12,003 nt of DNA from Desulfobacterales bacterium (GTDB lineage: Bacteria > Desulfobacterota > Desulfobacteria > Desulfobacterales > Desulfobacteraceae), in the NCBI GenBank assembly GCA_022361135.1, contig JAKSBM010000364.1, positions 1 to 12,003 of the forward strand, given 5' to 3'. This document shows, in pieces, positions 1-6,293 of this stretch (the stretch's first letter is position 1; every line of letters starts with the position of its first letter). A program made the position numbers and the translations under genes. The notes under the pieces were generated by a model, which did no database searches, was not told where the DNA came from, and saw nothing but the letters and a program-made list of their open reading frames with translations.

Positions 1-123
1 GTATTTTCCAAATCGGAAATGGGATTTTCCGGTCCATGCCCAGACCCAATATTGATGATGGCCCGTGTCCATGGCTGCCGTGGACCCAATTTATCCAGAT
101 AATGTCAGCACAAAGGAACGTAC

Positions 124-504
124 ATGTCGAAAACAGCAATATCCACGGATTTGGCCCCGGCGGCCATCGGCCCCTATTCCCAGGCCATCGTCGCCAAGGA
201 CCTTTTGTTTACCTCGGGGCAGCTGCCCATTGATCCGGCAACGGGAGAAATTCCAAAGGCCGATATCCAGACCCATGCCCACCAGGTGCTCGTTAACCTT
301 GCCGCCATTGCCAAGGCCGCCGGTACCGATTTGAATAAAGCGGTGAAAACCACTGTATTCTTGACGGATCTGGATCATTTTTCCGCAGTCAACGAGGTGT
401 ATGCCCAGTATTTTACCCAGCCCTTTCCCGCCCGATCCGCCATCCAGGTTGCAGCCCTTCCCCTGGGGGCAGTCATCGAGGTGGAGGCGATATTTCAACT
501 TTAA
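124..504 (+). CDS. ridA: RidA family reactive intermediate imine/enamine deaminase
   Basis: A 126-residue protein, the usual length for the RidA/YjgF/TdcF family of small cytosolic trimers that hydrolyse enamine/imine intermediates such as 2-aminoacrylate to 2-oxoacids and ammonia. Visible family features are AIGPYSQA near residue 18, the FTSGQLP stretch around 29-35, and the C-terminal block PARSAIQVAALPLGAVIEVE, in which Arg104 and Glu121 match the arginine and glutamate of the active-site cleft in deaminating RidA proteins. The start follows an AAAGGAA ribosome-binding site at 112-118. It lies 21 bases before a PLP-dependent lyase of the D-cysteine desulfhydrase family, whose chemistry makes 2-aminoacrylate, so the two genes form a natural enzyme plus clean-up pair. 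Family and activity class are very secure; the in vivo substrate is inferred from context. Confidence 0.95.
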   Translation: MSKTAISTDLAPAAIGPYSQAIVAKDLLFTSGQLPIDPATGEIPKADIQTHAHQVLVNLAAIAKAAGTDLNKAVKTTVFLTDLDHFSAVNEVYAQYFTQPFPARSAIQVAALPLGAVIEVEAIFQL

Positions 505-525
505 TTTTTTCCAAGGAGATCCATT

Positions 526-1527
526 GTGAATTTTTCCCAATTCCCCAGACGTAATTACCTCCAAGGCCCCACGCCCCTTGAACCCATGCCCCGACTCAGC
601 CAAGCACTGGGGGGAGAGGTGAACCTTTATATCAAACGGGACGATTTACTCCCCGGCGCCTCGGGTGGTAATAAAACCCGGAAGCTGGAGTTTTGCATTG
701 CCGATGCACTGGCCCATGGCGCCGATACCATCATTACTTGCGGTGCGGTTCAATCCAACCATTGTCGCCTAACGGCCTCCTGGTCCGCCAAGGAAGGGCT
801 GGATTGTCATCTGGTCCTGGAGGAGCGGGTCAAGGGGTCCTACAAAGAAGATGGTACGGGCAATAATTTCTTGTTTGAGCTTTTGGATGTCAAGTCCAAA
901 CGAGTGGTTCCCGGGGGATCGGACATGGCCGCTGAAATGGCAAAAACAGCCGATGCCCTTATCGCCAAGGGAAAGACCCCTTACATCATTCCCGGTGGGG
1001 CCTCCAATGCCATCGGTGCGACCGGTTATGCCAATTGTGCAGAAGAGATCATGATCCAGCTGAACCAAATGCGGTTGAACATGGATCATATTGTTGTGCC
1101 TTCGGGATCAGCAGGCACCCACGCCGGTATGGTGGCGGGCATGAAGGGAGCCAATGGAAATATTCCCATTACCGGTATCAACGTTTCCCGGACCAAGGAA
1201 GTTCAGGAGGAAATTGTTTTTCCCCTGACCCTGGAAACGGCCCAGCGGCTGGGGGTAAAAACCCCAATCGATCGTGGGGACATTGTCTGCTTCGGCGACT
1301 ATGTCGGACCGGGGTATTCCCTGCCCACCGATGCCATGGCCGAGGCCGTGAAGTTGTTTGCCTCCACCGAAGCCATCCTTTTGGATCCGGTTTATTCGGG
1401 GAAGGCCGCCGCCGGGCTCATTGACCGGGTTCGCAAGGGGGAATTTAAAAAGGGTGCCAATGTTTTGTTCCTCCACACCGGAGGTTCTCCCGCACTCTAT
1501 GCCTATCTGGATGTGTTCCGGGCTTAA
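526..1527 (+). CDS. dcyD: D-cysteine desulfhydrase / L-cysteate sulfo-lyase family PLP enzyme
   Basis: A 333-residue fold-type II PLP enzyme of the ACC deaminase/D-cysteine desulfhydrase family, of normal length. The start is GTG, chosen because a perfect AAGGAGAT ribosome-binding site lies at 513-520. Landmarks are YIKRDD (35-40), GGNKTRKLEF with the Schiff-base lysine at 50, GAVQSNHCR (73-81) with the nucleophilic serine at 77, PGGASN (about 156-161) and SGSAGTHAG in the PLP phosphate region. Two positions separate this enzyme from true ACC deaminases, which carry Glu and Leu 27 residues apart: here they are Ser291 (DPVYSGK) and Thr318 (LHTGGSPAL), the desulfhydrase-type pair. Expected reaction: D-cysteine to pyruvate, H2S and ammonia via 2-aminoacrylate. 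The related L-cysteate sulfo-lyase CuyA belongs to the same family and resembles this N-terminus (FPRR..., PTPLEPM), so L-cysteate or another beta-substituted alanine is also possible. Confidence 0.9.
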   Translation: MNFSQFPRRNYLQGPTPLEPMPRLSQALGGEVNLYIKRDDLLPGASGGNKTRKLEFCIADALAHGADTIITCGAVQSNHCRLTASWSAKEGLDCHLVLEERVKGSYKEDGTGNNFLFELLDVKSKRVVPGGSDMAAEMAKTADALIAKGKTPYIIPGGASNAIGATGYANCAEEIMIQLNQMRLNMDHIVVPSGSAGTHAGMVAGMKGANGNIPITGINVSRTKEVQEEIVFPLTLETAQRLGVKTPIDRGDIVCFGDYVGPGYSLPTDAMAEAVKLFASTEAILLDPVYSGKAAAGLIDRVRKGEFKKGANVLFLHTGGSPALYAYLDVFRA

Positions 1528-1546
1528 TCCCATCTGCAGTTATCGT

Positions 1547-1584
1547 CGGCATTGCCAAGGTTCAAGGAGCCTTTGGCAATGCCG
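1547..1584 (+). promoter_or_regulatory. Strong intercistronic RNA hairpin between lyase and racemase genes
   Basis: The arms CGGCATTGCCAAGG (1547-1560) and CCTTTGGCAATGCCG (1570-1584) pair over 14 bp with a single bulged T, around a 9-base loop. The structure fills most of the 76-base gap between the two genes. It ends 7 bases before the AAAGGA ribosome-binding site of the racemase (1592-1597) and is not followed by a U-run, so it is not a classical terminator. The loop contains a second Shine-Dalgarno-like AAGGAG (1564-1569). It could be an mRNA stability or processing element, or a control on downstream translation. The structure is seen directly; its role is inferred. Confidence 0.6.
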
Positions 1585-1603
1585 CGGTTTGAAAGGAAAA
1601 TCC

Positions 1604-2323
1604 ATGGAAGAGAAAGTTGTGGGAATTCTGGGTGGCATGGGACCTGACGCCACCGTGGATCTCATGCAGCGCATCATCCGATTGACCCCGGCCCGGGACG
1701 ACGGAGATCATATCCGTTGCATCATAGACAATAATCCCAAAATTCCGTCACGGATCAAGGCATTGTTGGAGGGGGGGAAACAGGATCCGGCACCGGTCAT
1801 GGCTGAAATGGCCCGACAGCTGGAGGCACATGGGGCTGATTTTTTAACCATTGCCTGCAACACGGCCCATTACTATTATCCTGCAGTTCGGGATTCGGTT
1901 TCCATTCCGGTTCTAAACATTGTGGAGTTGGTGGCGGCCCACTTGAAAACCCACCACCCCCAATGTAAACGGGTGGGCTTCATGGCCTCCCCTGCGGTAT
2001 ATAAAACCAAACTCTACAGCCGGGTGTTCCAAGATGCCGGTCTGTTTGAGGTTTGGCCGGGCAAGGCCCAGCAGGAAGACATGCTGGGAGTCATAAAATC
2101 GGTTAAAGCCGGGGATACAGGTGGGGCGGTTCAGGAAACCTATGCCCGTATTTGTTCTCACCTCAAGGAACTGGGGGCAGACATCGCCCTGGTGGGGTGC
2201 ACGGACCTGGGCGTTTTGGAGCCCCCAACGACCCTTCCCATTGTGGATGCAGCCGAGGTCTTGGCCCAGGCCATCGTGGCAAGGGCAAAACAAGGCGCCG
2301 ATGGAGGAGACATGTCCCCATGA
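1604..2323 (+). CDS. Aspartate/glutamate racemase family protein
   Basis: A 239-residue PLP-independent amino-acid racemase of the Asp/Glu/hydantoin racemase superfamily. The frame is open much further upstream into the lyase gene, but the ATG at 1604 is chosen because MEEKVVGILGGMGPDAT is the canonical family N-terminus and an AAAGGA site lies at 1592-1597. The two catalytic cysteines are present: Cys85 in TIACNTAHYYY and Cys199 in ALVGCTDLGVL. The usual GCTE motif is GCTD here, a conservative change that may affect substrate preference. The enzyme would interconvert L and D forms of aspartate, glutamate or a related amino acid by two-base proton transfer in the cytosol. Its neighbours suggest it feeds or draws from the pool handled by the D-amino-acid lyase upstream and the dicarboxylate-type symporter downstream. 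Substrate not determinable from sequence. Confidence 0.9.
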   Translation: MEEKVVGILGGMGPDATVDLMQRIIRLTPARDDGDHIRCIIDNNPKIPSRIKALLEGGKQDPAPVMAEMARQLEAHGADFLTIACNTAHYYYPAVRDSVSIPVLNIVELVAAHLKTHHPQCKRVGFMASPAVYKTKLYSRVFQDAGLFEVWPGKAQQEDMLGVIKSVKAGDTGGAVQETYARICSHLKELGADIALVGCTDLGVLEPPTTLPIVDAAEVLAQAIVARAKQGADGGDMSP

Positions 2324-2503
2324 CGCCGTGATTTCATTTCCAGTGCAGTTTGGCAGTTCCGTATACCCGAATATCTGCCATGGGGTGGAGGCCCCGTAGA
2401 ACATCCGGGTTCAGTTTAAGTGGTTATCAGCAGACTATGGAAACGGGGTTGTCTGCTCATGGGTGGTTACATGCCCGGGGCAGGGCACTCCATGGAGGAA
2501 TGC
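2324..2503 (+). other. Intergenic leader ahead of the symporter gene
   Basis: A 180-base gap with no convincing gene. It holds a 7-bp inverted repeat, AGCAGAC (2429-2435) with GTCTGCT (2451-2457), and the perfect palindrome TGCCCGGGGCA (2472-2482). Both lie just before the GGAGGA ribosome-binding site (2494-2499) of the symporter. No well-spaced promoter stood out. The reading frame of the symporter is open through much of this stretch, with possible starts at 2420 (GTG), 2459, 2471 and 2492, so part of it could be translated. Confidence 0.3.
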
Positions 2504-3868
2504 ATGCACGAACAATCTTTTATGCCGTTTTTCGGTGCCTTCGGGTGGTTGTCGGTCCTTTTATTGCTCGGTGTGGTACTCCGGGCAAAGATAGGTTTAT
2601 TTCAACGTTTTCTCTTCCCCTCGGCCATTATCGGTGGCTTCATAGGGTTTATTCTCATCAGTGTCGGATGGATGGACATGTCCCACGATACCTTTGTCCT
2701 TTTTGCCATCCATCTTTTCACCATAAATTTTATATCCATCGGTCTCACGGGTACCGATGAGGCCGCCCAGGACCATTCCGGTTCCTTGGCCCGATCCATA
2801 TTCCGCGGCATGTCCTGGATGGGGTTGATGTTCATTGCCATGATTTGCATCCAGAGCCTTTTGGGCGGCGGTATCATTTATTTGACCAATCAGATCACCC
2901 AGCCCATTTACACGGGCCTGGGCATGTTGGCCGGGGTGGGGTTTTCCCAGGGGCCAGGACAGGCCGTTGCCCTGGCTGCGGTGTGGGAAAATAATTTCCA
3001 TATTCCCCATGCCGTGTCCATTGGGTTGAGCTTTGCCGCTGTAGGTTTTTTCGTGGCCAGCCTGGTGGGAATTCCCTTGGCCAACTGGGCCATTCGCAGG
3101 GGGCTGGGCACGGATAAGGAAAACCGGATTTCCCGCAGTGTGGTCACCGGCCTCTATGCCCGTGAAAAGCGGGTCCAGGCCGGGCAGTTGAGCACCCATT
3201 CCGGGAACATCGACGGCCTGGCATTTCAACTGGCCCTGGTCCTGGCGGTTTATTTTTTAACTTATTACGAGTGTGCGGGATTGAAATATCTGTTGCCCCA
3301 GTCCTTGAAGCCCGTGGCCTTCGGCTGCATGTTTGTCTGGGGTATGTTCACGGCTTTTCTGGTGCGATGGATTTTGAAAAAGTTGGGATTGGCCCATTTC
3401 ATAGATAATAATGTCCAGAGGCGCATCACCGGTGTCTCCGTGGATTACATGATCGCCGCCACCCTGCTGGGGGTGAAAATTGCCTCGGTAAAAACACATA
3501 TTCTTCCCATTGTTTCAATCTGTCTGGTGGTGAGTCTGGTGACCATCGGCCTGGTTCTTTTCTTTGGTCGACGAATGCCCGAATACGGTGTGGAACGCAT
3601 GTTGGCGGTTTTTGGTACGGTCACGGGAACCGGTGCCTCCGGCCTCATGCTTTTGCGCATTGTGGATCCGGAGTTTAAGTCTCCGGCAGCAGCGGAACTG
3701 GCCCTGTTTAATTTGGTCACCCTGGTCCCCCTCATGCCCCTGCTGGTGATTTCGTATACCCTGCCACAGATGAATGTTCTTGTCCTATTCGGCTGCCTGG
3801 CCGGGTATAGTCTATTGTCCCTGGCATGTTTAAAGATTTTTGGATTCTGGAAGGCTCCCAGCTGGTAA
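2504..3868 (+). CDS. Sodium/glutamate-type symporter, ESS (GltS-like) family
   Basis: A hydrophobic protein of 454 residues from the chosen ATG, with about ten or more membrane segments. It resembles the ESS family, whose members take up glutamate or other carboxylates with sodium. The two glycine-rich re-entrant signatures of the inverted-repeat fold are visible: MLAGVGFSQGPGQAVALAA around 141-159 and VFGTVTGTGASGLMLLRIVD around 370-388, the latter followed by PEFKSPAAAEL. ATG 2504 is preferred because GGAGGA lies 4 bases upstream and MHEQSFMPFFGAFGWLSVLL leads straight into the first helix; the frame extends up to 28 residues further, so the start is uncertain. It is divergent from E. coli GltS (about 400 residues) and lacks the exact GGHGTA motif, so the ligand is open. 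Position after a racemase and a D-amino-acid lyase suggests it imports their substrate or a related amino acid. A strong terminator follows. Confidence 0.85.
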   Translation: MHEQSFMPFFGAFGWLSVLLLLGVVLRAKIGLFQRFLFPSAIIGGFIGFILISVGWMDMSHDTFVLFAIHLFTINFISIGLTGTDEAAQDHSGSLARSIFRGMSWMGLMFIAMICIQSLLGGGIIYLTNQITQPIYTGLGMLAGVGFSQGPGQAVALAAVWENNFHIPHAVSIGLSFAAVGFFVASLVGIPLANWAIRRGLGTDKENRISRSVVTGLYAREKRVQAGQLSTHSGNIDGLAFQLALVLAVYFLTYYECAGLKYLLPQSLKPVAFGCMFVWGMFTAFLVRWILKKLGLAHFIDNNVQRRITGVSVDYMIAATLLGVKIASVKTHILPIVSICLVVSLVTIGLVLFFGRRMPEYGVERMLAVFGTVTGTGASGLMLLRIVDPEFKSPAAAELALFNLVTLVPLMPLLVISYTLPQMNVLVLFGCLAGYSLLSLACLKIFGFWKAPSW

Positions 3869-3928
3869 GACCATGGACCGAATTGGTCCTTGATGAAGAT
3901 TGTCTGCCCCATGGGGCGGCCCCATAAG

Positions 3929-3963
3929 AAATCCCCCTGCACTTGAGGCAGGGGGATTTTTTT
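3929..3963 (+). terminator. Rho-independent terminator after the symporter gene
   Basis: A perfect 12-bp stem, AAATCCCCCTGC (3929-3940) with GCAGGGGGATTT (3948-3959), encloses a 7-base loop and runs into a seven-T tract (3957-3963). It closes the + strand operon. The gene on the other strand ends 20 bases beyond at 3983, so the same hairpin probably also serves the convergent metallopeptidase transcript, although its T-run on that strand is short. A 12-bp palindrome GCCCCATGGGGC (3906-3917) sits just before it. Confidence 0.9.
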
Positions 3964-3982
3964 ATGGGGTTTCAAAGGCGGA

Positions 3983-5497
3983 TTATCCCGCCGGGTGCAG
4001 ATTTGTCAGGTTGCATTCCGCATCCTTGTCCAGGGGGAAGAGGGGGCGCTGGATATGTTTGAAGGGAAAGGCGGAAAAATCCGGGTGGGTCACCCCGGGG
4101 CCGGCCACCCGAACCACATGGCGGGCAATGGGTTCAAAGGCTGCCCTGAAGTGTTGTCGGGATTTGAGCAGGGTGAACTTGCGGTGGGTCGGATCCAACC
4201 CTACGTGGGTGAAAACGGCCACATCCAGGGCTTCGATGCGTTGTTCCGTTACCAGGATATCCACGGTTCCCACCGTGATCACGGCCATGGTACCGATGGA
4301 CACCTGAAGCCCTTTGAGCATGGGGCCGGTGGCGGTGATCCGTCCGTCCACAATGGCCCGAACCCGGCCGGTTACCCTGAGGGGCTCGCTTTGGTAATTC
4401 AACAGCGGGGCATGGGTGCGGCCTCCGATGTCCAGGGTTGTCATTTGGCCTACGCCGGCTTGGACCAGGCTCTCTACGGCCCGGGCATCGTGGAAGGGGC
4501 CGGCAATCATGTCTTGGGCCCCCATGTCCATGGCCGCCTTGAGCACGGTCATGTCGGCGGCAAATCCACCCGAGGCGGGAATGTCCCCTGAGTCGGCAAT
4601 GATCACGGGGCCTTGCTCCAGGGCCAGGGCGCGTTCCAGGGTTTTTCCATGGGGTTCCACTTCCACGACCAATTCCCTTCTTTTTTCCCACAGGGCTGCC
4701 GCAATATCCCGGCCCCCTTTTTCCGCAATGTCCAATTTTTCGTCCCCGATGACCACAACGGCCATTCCACCGGGGCCCACGTCCGTGAAGGGGTGGGCAC
4801 AGGAAAGGTCCACACTTAGAATACCGGGTTTCTTTTCCAGCTCCAGGAGTTGATCCCATATGGCTTTTAAGGGGGGGGCTTGGGGGTCCATGCACTCCAG
4901 GCTGGCCATCATGGGCAGTCGGATAACGGCGGTGTGTGGTCGGCTGTTGCCCTGGAGCTTTTCCAGGAGAAGCCGGGTTGCCCGGGCACCGGTTTCAAAC
5001 ATGTCCACATGGGGTAGGGTCCGATACAGGGTGATGATATCACAATGGGACACCATGGCCGGGGTCAGGGTGGCATGGAAGTCCAGGGCGATGGCAATGG
5101 GGATATCCGGTCTGGCTTTTCGGATCCGGGTTAAAAGTTCGCCTTCACCGTCGTCCAGGCTTTGGGTGACCATGGACCCATGGAGGTCCAGGAGGACGGC
5201 ATCGCATCCCTGGTCCACGGTTTTCAGGATTTGGTCACACATCCATTCAAAGGCGTCATCCTCCACCGGACCGCTGGGCATGGCTTCCCCGGCCAGGGCC
5301 ACCTGGCATTGGTGGCCTTGTTCTTCAAGGATTTGGATAAAGGCGGAAATGCAGCAGTTCCTTTCCCGGAATGCGACAAGGGCTTCCTCCCCCACCAGGG
5401 GGTGGGCACCGCCCATGGCATTGAATCGGGCCAGGGGTGTGGGGTCTGGTACAAAGGTGTGGGTTTCGTGCTTCAGTTGGGCAACAACAAATTTCAT
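3983..5497 (-). CDS. M81 family metallopeptidase (MlrC-like)
   Basis: A 504-residue protein of the M81 family, named after MlrC, a zinc peptidase that cleaves linearised microcystin; most family members have unknown substrates. Features in order: an N-terminal AQLKHETHTF block (6-15), DLHGSM (104-109), LDFHATLTP (138-146) and LPHVDMFETG (161-170), with Asp139, His141 and His163 spaced as the zinc ligands described for MlrC (DxH, then His 22 residues on). These are followed by the C-terminal family blocks ADSGDIPASGG (301-311) and LLKSRQHFRAAFEPIA (443-458) and a terminal RPLFPLD. There is no signal peptide, so a cytosolic enzyme is expected. The start is backed by GGAGGG at 5502-5507. It is convergent to the racemase/symporter operon, which suggests a linked role in breaking down peptides or amides containing unusual amino acids, but this is inference. 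GCN and codon runs, including an in-frame G8 tract at 4871-4878, are intact. Confidence 0.9.
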   Translation of the reverse strand: MKFVVAQLKHETHTFVPDPTPLARFNAMGGAHPLVGEEALVAFRERNCCISAFIQILEEQGHQCQVALAGEAMPSGPVEDDAFEWMCDQILKTVDQGCDAVLLDLHGSMVTQSLDDGEGELLTRIRKARPDIPIAIALDFHATLTPAMVSHCDIITLYRTLPHVDMFETGARATRLLLEKLQGNSRPHTAVIRLPMMASLECMDPQAPPLKAIWDQLLELEKKPGILSVDLSCAHPFTDVGPGGMAVVVIGDEKLDIAEKGGRDIAAALWEKRRELVVEVEPHGKTLERALALEQGPVIIADSGDIPASGGFAADMTVLKAAMDMGAQDMIAGPFHDARAVESLVQAGVGQMTTLDIGGRTHAPLLNYQSEPLRVTGRVRAIVDGRITATGPMLKGLQVSIGTMAVITVGTVDILVTEQRIEALDVAVFTHVGLDPTHRKFTLLKSRQHFRAAFEPIARHVVRVAGPGVTHPDFSAFPFKHIQRPLFPLDKDAECNLTNLHPAG

Positions 5498-5526
5498 CTA
5501 TCCCTCCAATTCAGGCAGTATCAGAA

Positions 5527-5554
5527 TATTTATCAGCATTTAAGGGATGGGCAA
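5527..5554 (-). promoter_or_regulatory. Possible sigma-70 promoter for the M81 gene
   Basis: Read on the - strand, TTGCCC (5549-5554) and TAAATA (5527-5532) are separated by 16 bases and lie 30-57 bases before the M81 start codon. Both hexamers deviate from consensus, so this is only the best-placed candidate in the upstream region. Confidence 0.25.
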
Positions 5555-5611
5555 AGGCAGTACACCGTTCCGGTTCAGGCACGGTGGTAAAGGGATTTGA
5601 CAGGATTGTTT

Positions 5612-5644
5612 ATCGTGGCCAAACTGGGCACGGCCCAGCACGAT
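5612..5644. other. Nested inverted repeat in gene-free region
   Basis: The pairs ATCGTG (5612-5617) with CACGAT (5639-5644), and CTGGGC (5624-5629) with GCCCAG (5633-5638), form a two-part hairpin with a 3-base loop and a one-sided 6-base bulge. No T-run follows on either strand. A smaller hairpin, ACCTTG-GAAT-CAAGGT, sits at 5669-5684. They lie within the 537-base gene-free stretch 5498-6034, which otherwise shows only the candidate mobile element at 5767-5966. They could be an operator, a relic of a terminator or another repeat; function unknown. Confidence 0.35.
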
Positions 5645-5766
5645 GGTAGGGGATCTTATCAACGGAATACCTTGGAATCAAGGTCTCTGATGGGATTTCT
5701 ATTATGGAACATGGATTTTTTTCAAGAGGGGGGGTGAATTCTTTTCCGCTGACTTAATCGTCAAAC

Positions 5767-5966
5767 TATAGCGGTTCTCAAAATAACCTTCCGACTGAAT
5801 GGGCTTTTTCCCATTCGATTTGAAGGCTTTTCTCCCAATCTGGGTATGATTGGCAAATTTAAAATAATGTTCCCATCGAATGGGACCAAACCTCATACAT
5901 GGGATGGCTCAGATGAATGGCACACGTTGTCCATGGTTTAGGAATATATTTTTGAGAACCATTATA
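5767..5966. mobile_element. Candidate MITE (non-autonomous 200-bp inverted-repeat element)
   Basis: The left end reads TATAgcGGTTCTCAAAATA (5767-5785). The right end, reverse-complemented, reads TATAatGGTTCTCAAAAATA (5947-5966): TATA, two mismatches, then GGTTCTCAAAA, with one extra A. Weaker similarity continues inward (TTCC, then ATGG). The ends are exactly 200 bp apart and both are flanked by AAAC (5763-5766 and 5967-5970), a possible 4-bp target duplication; alternatively the terminal TA may be the duplicated TA of a Tc1/mariner-IS630-like event. Inside are a 7-bp hairpin GAATGGG/CCCATTC (5797-5803/5810-5816) and an 11-bp inverted repeat TCCCATTCGAT (5809-5819) with ATCGAATGGGA (5875-5885). 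It has no transposase gene. It sits between the pilin operon and the M81 gene. A single copy in one window cannot prove mobility. Confidence 0.55.
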
Positions 5967-6034
5967 AAACGCCCTTGACCTGGTCCATGGGAAAAGAGAT
6001 CCGGTGGAAACCGTTATTTCATGTGGCCAAGGGG

Positions 6035-6280
6035 CTATTTTTTGGGGGGCTGGGACAGGTGCTTTTCCTTGGGAGGCATGGTCGGTTTTCCCGCGGATGG
6101 ACCCTTATATTTTTTAGCGGTTGTTTTTTTATTTTCCTGTTGGGGGGCGGGCTTGGGGAGGTATAGGACCTCTTCTCCTTTTTCATTGTGATAGATATAG
6201 GTACCGGCGTTGAGGGATGCCGGGACCCATGCAATGATTCCCATGGCCAGGGTTCCTAAAAGGATTTTTTTTAAAACCAT
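6035..6280 (-). CDS. Small secreted basic protein at the end of the pilin operon
   Basis: An 81-residue protein with a clear signal peptide: MVLKK, a hydrophobic core, and a likely cleavage after ASLNA (residue 25). The mature N-terminus GTYIYHNEKGEEVLYLPKP loosely resembles DUF4124-type modules (aromatic, then D/N-x-x-G, then a tyrosine strand). The rest is rich in lysine and proline and probably disordered. An AAAGGAG site on the - strand lies 8 bases upstream and overlaps the stop of the large pilin gene (13-base gap), so it is translated from the same operon. It occupies the place where small accessory genes such as pilY2 follow pilX/pilY1 in pseudomonads, but no homology to those is visible. 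A periplasmic accessory role in pilus assembly is conceivable; function unknown. No clear terminator follows it. Confidence 0.7.
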   Translation of the reverse strand: MVLKKILLGTLAMGIIAWVPASLNAGTYIYHNEKGEEVLYLPKPAPQQENKKTTAKKYKGPSAGKPTMPPKEKHLSQPPKK

Positions 6281-6293
6281 TTATCTTTCTCCT

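Noticed and set aside
1..123. Tail of an upstream gene at the left edge
   Set aside because: Two frames stay open from the edge and stop near 55 and 102, but neither fragment shows family features, so no choice can be justified. A weak bulged hairpin around CGGAAAT/ATTTTCCG (about 15-32) has no T-run.
1358..1603. A longer racemase beginning inside the lyase gene
   Set aside because: The extra N-terminus overlaps the lyase coding sequence in another frame and is not protein-like; the family N-terminus and ribosome-binding site support 1604.
4871..4878. G8 tract in the M81 gene as a phase-variation site
   Set aside because: The frame is intact through it, it codes for normal family sequence, and a single tract without signs of length variation is not evidence.
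4860..5543. A 227-codon open frame on the + strand over the M81 gene, and other long frames opposite the enzymes (for example 91-603 and 2597-3229)
   Set aside because: Each mirrors a gene with recognisable catalytic motifs on the other strand; sequences are low in complexity and have no homology pattern.
5702..5896. A 64-codon open frame on the - strand in the gene-free region
   Set aside because: It crosses the left end and palindromes of the candidate MITE, has no convincing ribosome-binding site and no protein character.
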